64,000 nucleotides of DNA from Sciurus carolinensis (taxonomy: Eukaryota; Chordata; Mammalia; Rodentia; Sciuridae): NCBI RefSeq assembly GCF_902686445.1, contig NC_062213.1:38452741-38516740 (forward strand), given 5' to 3'. Positions within the stretch are counted from its first letter, which is position 1, and every line of letters begins with the position of its first letter. The position numbers and the translations under genes were made by a program. Shown here piece after piece: positions 1 to 11,239 of this stretch. The notes under the pieces were generated by a model. It had not been told where the DNA came from. It searched no databases and worked only from the letters and a program-made list of their open reading frames with translations.

Positions 1-1080
1 AATAGAATGGCTAACATTAACAAAATTGACAACACTGAATAATGTTGATCAGGATGTACAGTAAACTGGAAATTTTAAACACTGTTGACAGGACTGCACA
101 ATGGTACAGCCACTTTGGAAAATATTTTGGCAGTATCTTCATTAACTGGTTAAGTGGATAAACAAACCCATGGGATGTTCATACAATTCAATATTACTCA
201 ATATTTACCTGCAACAACATAGATGAACCTCAGAAGCATTATGTTAAGTGAAAGAAGACAGACACAAAAGACAACACACCATGTGATTACATTTATCTAA
301 AAGACTAAAATAGCAAACTATGCTGATGGCAACTCAGTGATCATCAGAGGCCAGGGCATGGGGTGTGCAAACTGCAAAGAAGCAGAAGGAAACTTTTTGC
401 AGTGATGGAAATGTTCTATATCATATACATTGGTAAGAAGTCAGGGAAATATACACTATATAATTGATACTTTTTTTTTTTTTTGGAAGTGCTGGGGATC
501 AAACCTAGGGCCTTGTGCGCTAGCAAGTGCTCTACCATTGAGCATTCTACCCTGCTCCAAAGTCAGTAATTGAATATAAATTATACTCAATAAAACCGAT
601 TAAAATAAATCAGCAAACATACAAACTGGCCATTAATACAAGAAGAAATTTAGTGACAGGTGAAAAAAATTCCACTTTACTATTAATCAAAAAGTAAACT
701 ATAACTTTTCAACTATGAAAACTGATTAAAAACTATTACAGTATCCAGTGAAAAGTACCTGAAAATGGGCATTCTTATAATACACTGTTGGTGGGACAGA
801 AAGAAGGTAAAACTTTTCTGAGAACAGAAATTTGACTCAAAAGCATGAAAAATCTTCATATCTTTTGCTCAAACAATTTGAATTCGAATAATTTATCTGG
901 CAGAAATCATCAGGAAAGTGTAAAAACATCATAAACAAACATGTTTTTATAGCACTATCTAGGGAAAATGATTAAATTATGATTCTTTTATAAGATAGAA
1001 TATTATCCAGTCATTTAAATTGCATTTGCACACACACAAAAAGTATTTCTATGGTTGTAAGAAGTAAACAATACTTTCTA
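1..1080 (+). mobile_element. Old L1 fragments in SPAG1 intron 3
   Basis: About 85-600 and 640-1060 read like diverged 3' portions of L1 ORF2 and 3' UTR on the plus strand: a 'one-sided' array of motifs such as aatattactcaa, agatgaacctcagaagcat and ttaagtgaaagaag, and later agaatattatccagtcattt. The coding frame is fully decayed. A SINE splits the first fragment. The exact L1 subfamily cannot be told by eye. Confidence 0.6.
471..557 (-). mobile_element. ID-like tRNA-derived SINE
   Basis: Antisense SINE: an oligo(T) run followed by gtgctggggatcaaacctag, then the reversed A-box region (tgctctaccattgagca). It is diverged from the young copies at 9.4 and 40.7 kb. It sits inside an older L1 fragment. 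Confidence 0.85.
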
Positions 1081-1205
1081 AATAATTACCACTAAAAGCC
1101 CTTTACTGATAAACAAGAAGCCTAGGATTTCACATAAGTGAAGTATGTCTGGCATATATATGTTGTCAACTACAATATTTACCAAACACTGGTGTTATTC
1201 TATAC

Positions 1206-1365
1206 CTTTAAATCACCATCAATTTTTTCCCATTCTTCTTCTGTAAAACTGGAAGCTGTTGCTGCAGGCTTATCTTTCCTCAAAGCTCTGCTTTTAGGAG
1301 CCAAGTTTTTAAGGCGCTTTTCACAAAATTCTGTAAGTTCAGGATAATATCCTTCCTCACCAGAC
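1206..1365 (-). CDS. SPAG1: SPAG1 coding exon 3 (partial gene)
   Basis: Internal coding exon of sperm-associated antigen 1, a cytoplasmic TPR-domain co-chaperone factor needed for pre-assembly of axonemal dynein arms. Reading the minus strand, an AAG acceptor precedes a 160-base exon (1 base completing an Arg codon plus 53 codons), beginning SGEEGYYPELTEFCEKRLKN and ending EEEWEKIDGDLK, followed by a GTATAG donor. It matches residues about 48-100 of human SPAG1 as I remember it. The reading frame joins exon 2 exactly (AG|G). This is the N-terminal region before the first TPR block; all TPR exons lie beyond the left edge of the window. No frameshift or stop is seen. The identity of the gene is firm; the function is from the known family. 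Confidence 0.96.
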
Positions 1366-2990
1366 CTTTAAAATATTTACAATTTTAGAGTTAGATCTTG
1401 TCTAGAGGATTTCTAAGCTGGGTTCTGTGGAGCCTGTGTTCTGCAGAGATCTCAGGAGCTACACAAAGTTGAAGGCTGGTCTGCTGTCTCAACTAATAAA
1501 AACTCCATTTTTATTTGTTAATCTTTGGAGTGACTGAGGAAAAAAGGAACTCCAAAGAAAGTCAATTCCATTGCATTCTCTGTAAGTTGAATAAATAACA
1601 TTTTATCCCCTATTTAGCACACATATGTTCATTTTGTATATAAAGCAATTTTAAACATATACATGTAAATTCAATAGTAGAAGCAGAAAAAGAATGTGGG
1701 TTTCCTTTTCAATGAGGAGTTTCTGTTCATAATTCAACTTTTTAAAAAAGAGAGGGGGATAGCAAAACATGGCGGAGAAACAGTTTAGATAAAACATCCT
1801 AACTGCGACCATTCAAGAAACAGAATGCCTTCCTTGAAGAACTAAGATCAAACATTTCTCCTTCTCCTGTAGGTCTGTTCACTCTTAAATTTCTAGAAAA
1901 ATATAAATAAATCCCATTTCCAGATTAAAATTCTGAAAACAATTCTAAGTCAGTACAATGTAATTTAATTAGGTTATTCAGAGAATTTCTTGGAACTAAC
2001 ATTACAACTGTAGCTTTCAAACTCTTTCATAAGTTTCTTATCAGTCCTTCCCCAAAAATAAATGACAATATTCGGCTGAGAAAAACAAAAAGGAAAACAA
2101 TATGATTCTTCATCTTTTTACTTAAAAAATGATGAGTTGATTACATCAACTCTGACAGGAAGGACAGGAAGCTAAAGGTGATGGAGGAGGAAAAGGAATG
2201 AACAGAGTGAAGGAAGAGGATCAGAGGAAAGCAATGCAAGAACCACTGGAGAGCCAAAAGAATACTGTTGAGTCCTGCACAGGAGGGTTCATGCTCCACA
2301 GGTGCCTTCGGCAACAGAGCTCTGCTCTCCAAGTGAAAACACTCAAGAAATTCAAAACAGGTGTCCCAGGTTGGTACTCCCTAGGGCAGTGTTTCTAGAA
2401 GTGGATTCCTTGACCACCTACCTGCCTGACAATTAATTGGCTTGCTTATTTCTGTGTTCTACCCGTTTTCCTGGCAAAATCTTTGGGAATGAGTCCTCAA
2501 ATTTATAATTTTTAACAACCATATGTGATGTATGTTAAAATTTGATAAATCACCACCTATTCTAGGAAGATCATTATTCTGTTTTCTGATCTCACCTATG
2601 GACCTCCCCAACCTCCTTTGTTGTCAGAGAACAGAAGTAGAAAGTACCAAAGAACTCTGTAAGCCAAGACCGGTGAGAAAAACTTACCTCCTAAGGGTAC
2701 TTTCACAATTGCTTTACCTGTCCCTAGAAGATGTGGAGGAAGCAAGAAAAATGCCCTCTTGGCTATCAATTAGCCTAATAAATAAGTCTAATGCTGTAAG
2801 TAACTTTGCCAGAACCTTCCAAACTAACCATAGGATCAAAATCATTATTTTGGAACCCACCAGGGGCAAAAGTAATCATCTCAATATTTGAAAATTTCCC
2901 CAATATTTCTATTGTTGCTTTAACTTTTAGAAGGTCACAACATAATTAAAACTGGCATAATGAAGCCTGAAATTATTTTTAAATGCTTAC
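1366..2990. other. SPAG1 intron 2
   Basis: AT-rich intronic sequence. I see no exon, RNA gene or clearly assignable repeat in it; the short open frames here have no recognisable protein content. Confidence 0.7.
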
Positions 2991-3132
2991 CTGAGCACAC
3001 AAAGAATTTTTTCCAGGTGTTTAACATCTGAACATTTTTCAATATATTTGAAATCCAAATGTTCAATGGGAATTTTAAATGTTTTTGTTGTTCCAAAACC
3101 CCACAATGATGGATAATCTTTGGAGGTCATGG
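2991..3132 (-). CDS. SPAG1: SPAG1 exon 2 with the start codon
   Basis: First coding exon of SPAG1. The acceptor TTTCAG on the minus strand ends at 3133, the exon starts CC and the ATG lies at 3130-3128. The exon encodes 46 residues beginning MTSKDYPSLWGFGTTKTFKI and ending KILCVL, plus two bases of a split Arg codon, with a consensus GTAAGC donor. The sequence is almost identical to the human N terminus (MTAKDYPSLWGF...). The start is chosen because it matches the known N terminus and lies two bases after the splice junction; an open frame continues upstream only through intron sequence and is not used. SPAG1 supports motile cilia and sperm tails by assembling dynein arms with R2TP-type chaperones. 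Its promoter is the CpG-rich block near 5.2 kb. Confidence 0.97.
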
Positions 3133-3769
3133 CTGAAATATAATATAGGAAAACAAATGTGAAGCTAACATGTATAATAATGCTCAATTTGGATAGCAGT
3201 AACCATTTGGACACTCCTAGAGAAAAGGAGGTGGAGTGTCTTTTCCAAAGAGGAAGGCTACTCATTTTGAATTGTCTTCCTTAAAACAACAGGTAACATT
3301 TACAGAGCTAAATTACTATGTGCTTACACATGGATTCTCTCACTTAATCTTTACTTAAGCAAAGCTAGGACACAATGACAAAGCAGGTGTTGGTGCTCAA
3401 AATTCTGTTTGTTAACATCCCAATCACCCTTTGTGACTCAATGCAAACATAAGTAATATCCTTTCTGTAGTTTTTTCCATTTCCATTTCTTGCCTCTTTA
3501 TATTCCCAACACTACCACTCACTCCTGTCAATGAACACCTCCTAGCACTGTGTTCTAAAACACTTTGTACATTACTCTCACAGAGTAATGTTTAATGTTC
3601 TTTGTCTTCCTTTCCAGATTGTGAGGGAGCTTACTTGTCCGCATAGCTCTAGGACTAATACAAGTAGTGCTATGTACATACACCTAAAGAAAGACTTTCT
3701 GAATTGAATTGGAAATAAGGAGTCCTTGGACACTCTCACAGATAATACAGCTGCTAATGATGAAATACT

Positions 3770-4140
3770 AAAAATAGCAACAAATGCTTAGTTCTTCATG
3801 TGTGCTGGGCAACATTCTAAGTGTATGGATACTGTACCTGTATTACCTCATTTAATCCTTCAATTACTATGTCAGGTAGGTTTTATTTTATGTAAAGAGC
3901 AATAATATCAGTTAACATTTATGGAGTTAAATTACCATGTACCCTAGATTATCTTACTTAATCTTTAAAACCACTCTCATGATGGATGTTAATAATTACT
4001 CCCAGAGCTTGGAATGTGACAGTTTAATGGTAGAGTGCTTGCCCAGCATGTGTGAAGGCCTGGGTTCAATCCCCAAAACCACAAAAAATAAATATAACAA
4101 TAATCACTCCCATTTTACCGATAAACAAGTTGACAAGTGA
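3770..4140 (+). repeat. MIR-like old SINE pair, split by a younger ID-like SINE
   Basis: 3770-3900 has the MIR signature (tgtgctgggcaacattctaagtg ... ttacctcatttaatcctt). A second MIR-like stretch around 3915-4140 is interrupted by an ID-like SINE at 4005-4098. That SINE is flanked by a 14-base target duplication, aataattactccca (3991-4004) and aataatcactccca (4099-4112). Confidence 0.75.
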
Positions 4141-4585
4141 ATTGAAGATATGAATCTGAGTAGGCTAACTACTGAGTCCACATACTTAAACATCCTAAAA
4201 GTGCTTTTCAAACTGCAGATGTCAACTCATGAAATTAGTAAGTAATCAATATTGATACATGAGATAGAAACGAATTTTAAAAAGTACTACCTGGAATACA
4301 CTTGTTATTTTATGAAAAATTTTATTTCATGTCTATGTAAATGAAAATTATGTGCAATATAAATGCACATAGTTGCAAAACAAAATATATTAGATGTCAC
4401 TTTAAAAAAAAAAACACTGCACCAAAACCATTTTAAAAACAAATAGTTTTAATTTATAAAAGTATTTCCTGCAGTGTGACTTCCTTCTGGTTCATAGACA
4501 CTTTTTCAGTTTTTGGTTTTTTTTTTCTGTAGGATACACGTTCTCAAGATTACTAAATGTTCTTAAGTTCTGAAAAGCAAGATAC

Positions 4586-4685
4586 TTTATTTGCTCTCTT
4601 AAGAACTTTCACAACTTTGCAGATTTTGTCTTCGATTAGGAAAATCTTTGGTCCTAGCTGGATTTAATTTCTTCTTCGTCGTCAT
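4586..4685 (-). other. Unassigned short open frame with polyadenylation hexamer
   Basis: On the minus strand an ATG at 4685-4683 opens a 28-codon basic frame (begins MTTKKKLNPARTKDF) ending TAA at 4601-4599, and AATAAA follows at 4591-4586. I do not recognise the peptide. It lies just inside SPAG1 intron 1. It may be chance, a remnant retrocopy, or a short alternative 3' end of a SPAG1-promoter transcript. Confidence 0.2.
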
Positions 4686-4789
4686 GACCCACATCCACTT
4701 CCCACATTTCCTAATCAGTTTATGCGTAACACCTCCAGTGCAAACAGCCATGGACTAGTGGAAACCCTAGCAACGCGAAAAACCTGGGC

Positions 4790-5450
4790 ATGTCCCACCA
4801 GGCCGACGGCGCCCTGCAGCTGGAGACCGAAAGGAAATGGCATCCTCCAGCCATGGCAACGGTTTCTATGTACGCGCGGCCAGAGCGCGCACGATTAGGG
4901 GTTGGTCCTAGAGCTCTACGACCTACAAACCGTCTTAAGTCGCTGCCCAGTCCCTGGCTTTGACCACCAGGGTTGAAGTTCCTGGCCAACCCCAAGAACT
5001 CCAGTCCTGAGATCCCGCACCAGCATCCCCCATCACGCGTGGCGGCCTGGAAAGCACCGCGTTTGTTCCCCTGGACCAGGCAGTACGTTCATCCCTCCCG
5101 CACGCTCCTTACTCTATAGTGTGAGAGGGGATTTCGTTCTCTGCCTCCGCCAGTCTGTCCCACTCCCGGGCGAAGGGCTGTGATGAGATGTACGTTATTC
5201 CTGATCGGCAGGTACTCACCAGCATTCACCAGGGTCTGACCCAGCACTTTTCGGAGTACCGGGCCGCCGCGCCAATCCAGCGCTACAGGAGGGGCGTGTC
5301 GCCGCCGCCGCTGAGACCCAAGGGCGAGGGAAGGACCGCCGGGAGGCGGAGATCAGGTCCTGTGCAGTGTGATTGGCTGCCCTGCACCTGCCACCCGGCC
5401 GATTGGCCTTACAGCGCCAAGCTTCGTCCCCCTCACCCGGAAAAGGACTT
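4790..5450 (-). promoter_or_regulatory. SPAG1: SPAG1 CpG-rich promoter
   Basis: GC- and CpG-rich block in otherwise AT-rich DNA. ATTGG at 5372-5376 and 5402-5406 give CCAAT boxes on the minus strand, and a further CCAAT lies on the plus strand at 5272-5276. A GC-box-like GGGGCGTGT is near 5292. GCCATGGCAAC at 4850-4860 matches the right 11 bases of the palindromic RFX X-box; it falls in the start of intron 1. No TATA box was seen. This is typical of a dispersed CpG promoter. Confidence 0.75.
5220..5340 (-). other. SPAG1: Probable SPAG1 noncoding exon 1
   Basis: On the minus strand a good donor (GCTG|GTGAGTA, with the last exon base at 5220) closes a CpG-rich stretch upstream of the coding exons. 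The coding sequence starts just after the acceptor of exon 2, so a noncoding leader exon is required, and this is the best donor in the CpG block. The 5' boundary is not defined by the sequence; I place it near 5340 from the CCAAT-box positions. Inference, not proven. Confidence 0.55.
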
Positions 5451-5684
5451 TTAGAGCAGGAGTTAAGTGTGAAGTTTTTTAGGATCCTCTCCTGTTTCTT
5501 AAGAGTTAAAACGCTGTTACTGCTGTTATACTGGACTGCTACACTTCTAAGTTCAATTGATATTTTCTACTACTTAACTATAAAAACATAACTAAAAATT
5601 CAGAGTCTGCATTGCAACCTATTATATCCACCCCTTAAAACAAGAATAAACCAGACTAGATTCCCTTTTTTATGCATTCCATTT

Positions 5685-5873
5685 TCTGGGTGCTGGCTGA
5701 GTCAGGAACCCTAATGGGTGCTGGTATAAAAAGGTTAATAAGACATAATACAATTCAGATTAATAAAACAATAGAAATCATTTGTGGAGAAACGTTAAAA
5801 TAAATTTCAGACTAGTTAAAATGAACAATGCATCTAGTACAGGGTGTAGCTCATGAGGAATTCAATAAATTGT
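5685..5873 (+). repeat. Inverted-duplicate sequence, copy A
   Basis: About 185 bases (tctgggtgctggctgagtca ... gaattcaataaattgt) that recur in reverse complement at 7662-7849 with only about four mismatches by eye. Its right end resembles the generic MIR/L2 tail (a 'ctcaataaat'-like motif), so copy A may be an old repeat in its original site. The flanks beyond both ends are unrelated to those of copy B. Confidence 0.85.
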
Positions 5874-6148
5874 TTCTCTTTCCTTTTGCACTTAAAGACC
5901 TACACTACAGTCTGTTAACATGGACGGTTAGTGGTAAAAATTCTAATACTAAACCTTTGATTTTATATTATATATAATTGTTTCCATTGCCAGTGCCAAA
6001 GAATATTAAACTTGCATGTTTATAGGCAGTCTCCAACTTTACAATAATTCACAAGTTGACTTATTGTCATGGGGAACAGCATCACGTTCCAGATCCTGCG
6101 AAGTCATTTCACACCAGTCAGCAAACTCATTCCAAAATTATGCCCTAA

Positions 6149-6275
6149 AACTGGCATGGTGGTATACACTTGCAATCCCAGAGCAACTTATAGAGACCCT
6201 GTCTCAAAATAAAAAGAACTAGGGATGTGGCTCAGTGGTTAAGTACAGCTGGGTTCAATCTCTGATACCAAAAAA
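6149..6275 (+). mobile_element. B1-ID dimer SINE (short)
   Basis: Left part is B1-like (ctggcatggtggtatacacttgcaatccc ... gagaccctgtctc), right part is ID-like (ctagggatgtggctcagtgg ... gggttcaatc). It is flanked by a near-perfect target duplication ttccaaaattatgccctaa at about 6129-6148 and 6276-6295. Both halves carry internal deletions. Confidence 0.88.
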
Positions 6276-6929
6276 TTCCAAAAATTATGCCCTAAGTCAT
6301 ACTCAGCCCACTGCAACTTTACATCATTGTATTTCCAGCAGAGGGAAAAAAAAAAAATCCTTTAAGTATCTGGGGAATGGTTTTAATTCACATGCCTAAT
6401 TTTTTTCTTCTGGTTATAATTAAGTATAAATGCATGCAGAGTAAACAAGCAGAATAAAAAGCAAAAGGAAAGACTACATAAGAAAACGAAAATACCACTA
6501 CAATCTTCAGAGATTAAATTACATCCAAGAAACAAGGAGGCAGATATGCCTGATAAGTTCATATAGCCAGCTAACACAGGGCAATATGGGTATTTGGACC
6601 CAAAGTCTTACACAGAATCCCATACTGAGGTCTTCACTATCCAATCCATCAATGTGTTCTATTTTCTCAACTTCAAAGCATGTCCCATAATCAGCTACTT
6701 CTCACTCCCTACAGCTACCACCCCAGCCTAGTCATTTTCACTGGCATTAACTACTATAGATGATCTTGCAGTATTTCCTCCACTATCAACTGTCCTTATA
6801 TAATCCATTCTCACACAAAAGTCTGCATAATTTTTTAAGTCTTACGTCACTCTTCTGCTTGCTGTCCCAGTGACTTCCCATCACAACTTAAATGAACTGG
6901 CCTCTGCCCACCTCTGCAACCTCACCTTT

Positions 6930-8447
<1,518 letters not shown>

Positions 8448-9174
8448 GCAACCTCATCTTTTCCCACTATCTCACTATTGAAGTTTAAGTCACACGGGCT
8501 TCATTTTGAAGTGGGAACAATACAAGTTCACATTCTGCCCCAGAGCTTTTACACAGGCTGTTTCCCCTAATCCAGTAATGCTCCTAATCTTTCAGTCTTC
8601 TACTCAAAGTAACTACTCCACCTTGATAAATTGTCTATATAGAACACATTTCAGAAGGATAGGCATGCATATGTGAAGCAACTTGTTTTCACACGTTCTC
8701 AATCATTCTTTTATGTATTCATTTCTGATTTTACCTATTATTTTTTAATTCTTTGTGTCTTTATACTGAGAGCAAGTAGACTAGTTTAATCTGTACCATA
8801 ATGCTAGGGAATTTACCAATAGTTCACAATAGTTTCCAAGGAACTTATTTAATTAAAATTTTACAGAACTCTAGAAACCAGCATTTCTAACAAGCCTCTG
8901 ATTAAAGTGTGATCTTGAAAAGCAATTTTAACTTTCATTTTATGTCAGATCACATAATAAAATAAAATTAAATGATTTAATTAAACAAAAATATTTATAC
9001 AAATTATTGATATCTAAACACAATTTGGTTTGGAAAATGAAATGAAATAAAGTGAAAATCATATGTATATAATTGTATTCATAAGTGTGCTAAATGAAAA
9101 GCTGTACAACAATGAGAAACATTAAAGGGTCAAATCCAAGTACAAAGGAAGACACTCCTCTGAATTCCCATGTT

Positions 9175-9197
9175 TCATCGAGCATCAAAAACCACCA
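9175..9197 (-). CDS. POLR2K: POLR2K last coding exon
   Basis: Terminal exon of POLR2K. The acceptor AATACAG precedes TG, which completes the Leu codon begun at the end of exon 3, then GTG GTT TTT GAT GCT CGA TGA, giving the C terminus LVVFDAR and stop. The match to the known C terminus is exact. The 3' UTR continues left through about 8970; I see no perfect AATAAA nearby, only an ATTAAA variant near 8981-8976, so the transcript end is uncertain. Confidence 0.96.
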
Positions 9198-9372
9198 CTG
9201 TATTAAAGTAAGTTAAGGACAAAAGGATGCTTAAAAATTATATAAGATTTAAGGCTTCCAGGAAAATCACTTTCTCTTTGCAATAAGCTTATTTGTTATT
9301 TAATTTAAAATGCACCAAAATGGAATTTACTAATTACTATGACAAGTGGCAATTATCTAAATTTTTCAATTT

Positions 9373-9472
9373 TTTTTTTTTTTTTTTTTTTTTTGCGGTG
9401 CTGGGGATCGAACCCAGGGCCTTGTGCTTGTGAGGCAAGCACTCTACCAACTGAGCTATACCCCCAGCCCAA
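9373..9472 (-). mobile_element. Young ID-like SINE in POLR2K intron 3
   Basis: A long T run (about 25), then gcggtgctggggatcgaacc ... ctgagctatacccccagccc, nearly identical to the copies at 40.7 and 49.6 kb. It is flanked by the target duplication aatttttcaattttt on both sides. Confidence 0.93.
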
Positions 9473-9834
9473 TTTTTCAATTTTTATGAGTACTTTTTCC
9501 ATGATAAAAGACACTGAAGCAATGCTAAAGGTGATAACAATGATTTTTAGGAATTTGTTCATTACTACATTAACAGTTCACCCTCAATATTTGGGCTAAT
9601 TTATATGTTCCACTTTTTCCACACAATATTTCTATTTCTCCTTGTATATTTAGTTTGTCCATAAACTCAAACTCAAGAATGAGAACCTCTACAAACACCA
9701 GAATCCCTGAAAAATACTTGAGAACCAAAATCAACTGGTATTTGATTATTATGAGCCTATACAATGGTATGAAAATGTTAATTGTGTTTGTTTTCAAAGT
9801 AACCCACAAGTTATTACTATTTTACCAGAACTTA

Positions 9835-10014
<180 letters not shown>

Positions 10015-10362
10015 TCAATACATTAAAGGAAAACATTACAGACAAGAAAATATTCGTAACTATATTTTTTATCCAAGGCAAAACAGTAAAATATACTAAA
10101 ACCAAAGGGTATGCTGCCATTTTAAATATATTAAGTAGATAAGAAGAGTTGTGAGCAATACACTTTTTCCAGGTGAAAACATGAAATCTTAACAGGTTTT
10201 TTTCTTTTTCGTCTGCTTTTTTTTAATGATTACTAAAAAGTATTCTACTTTATAACTTTAAAGATCAGTAATCCATTTAAGGAAAGGATAAACGCAATAA
10301 TTAAAAAAAAAAAAAAAAAAAAAAGGGCAGGGAAACACTCTTACTTTAACTGCTACTCTTAC

Positions 10363-10432
10363 CTCCACAGATATATATCATTGGCTGCTGCTTTGGGGGT
10401 TGAACGTCCTTCTGGGTGTCCATTCCTAGTAC
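10363..10432 (-). CDS. POLR2K: POLR2K exon 2 with the start codon
   Basis: ATG at 10423-10421 on the minus strand begins MDTQKDVQPPKQQPMIYICG plus one base of the Glu codon, then a GTAAGA donor. The start is chosen because it gives the known N terminus and a 58-residue protein, the family length. Upstream, two overlapping acceptors are possible (TTTTAG ending at 10433, or CTAG ending at 10426), both giving a short leader before the ATG. With exons 3 and 4 the whole gene is intact, an ordinary housekeeping gene transcribed away from FBXO43. Confidence 0.96.
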
Positions 10433-10599
10433 CTAAAATCACAAGCTCAAATATTAAGCATCTCAAAGGGGCTTCTCAAAAAACAACCAATCCCCATTTC
10501 CCTCTGAAGCTAAAAAGATGCCAATTCCTAATCTGTACTTCTTTCTTAAACACTACAGGTTAGGTCTAAATGATGAAACATACACAAAGTACTGAGCGC

Positions 10600-10760
10600 T
10601 CACCCCAAACTCACACAATAATAAAAACTTTATACATGTTATTTCATTACAATCCTCAAAATAATCCTCGGATGTATCACTCTTGTTTTAGAGATGAAGA
10701 AACTGCCATTTAGAAAATTAATTTGGGCAGAATCACTCAGCAACAAAAAGGCAAAGAGCT
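10600..10760 (+). repeat. MIR-like old SINE
   Basis: MIR-like pattern in POLR2K intron 1: ttatttcattacaatcctca ... gatgaagaaactg ... cagaatcactcagcaa. Diverged. Confidence 0.6.
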
Positions 10761-11060
10761 TCAGTTGACCGAAAGCTCGCGTTTTCGTTTAACTTACGTT
10801 CCAATTTCCAAACTTTAGCTGGTAGAACGCCCACCCCAAAAAACAAAACAAAACAAAAACAAACAAACAAAAAGTTACCTCTCTCAACGGAAAAACGTTC
10901 TAACCGGTAACTCCCAGCAGCTAAAAGAAGCTAGAGAAAGACTGACAACGTCGACTTTATTCTGGCCTCCCCTCACTGACCCCACCCGACATCTTTTTAG
11001 CATATAGACACTAAAAATTTTTGGCCCAAATACCCACCCCTAAAACCCCAAGGCACCTAC

Positions 11061-11150
11061 CTCTACGGTAAAGAGACTTTTCCCCGCGTTTCCAAACAGA
11101 ACCCCAATCGTCCAGGCGTCGCAGTCAATTTCCGGCGCTGGCGTATGACG
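11061..11150 (-). other. POLR2K: Probable POLR2K noncoding exon 1 and promoter
   Basis: GC-rich block at about 11080-11240. On the minus strand, CCGTAGAG|GTAGGTG is a good donor with the last exon base at 11061. Just upstream are an ETS-like CGCCGGAAATTG (11136-11127) and a CRE-like TTGCGTCAT near 11146-11154, both typical of housekeeping promoters. The transcription start is not visible directly; the right boundary is an estimate. Confidence 0.6.
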
Positions 11151-11239
11151 CAAAGAGGTGTCTCCGCCTCTTCCGCCTCGAAGTGGCCTGGGAACCCGGA
11201 TTGCACAAAGGCGGTAAAGCGGGCGCATCTTTACTGTAG

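Noticed and set aside
9373..9472. Possible tRNA gene (A box and B box present)
   Set aside because: It is an antisense SINE of the tRNA-derived ID-like type with a poly(A) tail and target duplication. The same applies to all similar copies in the window.
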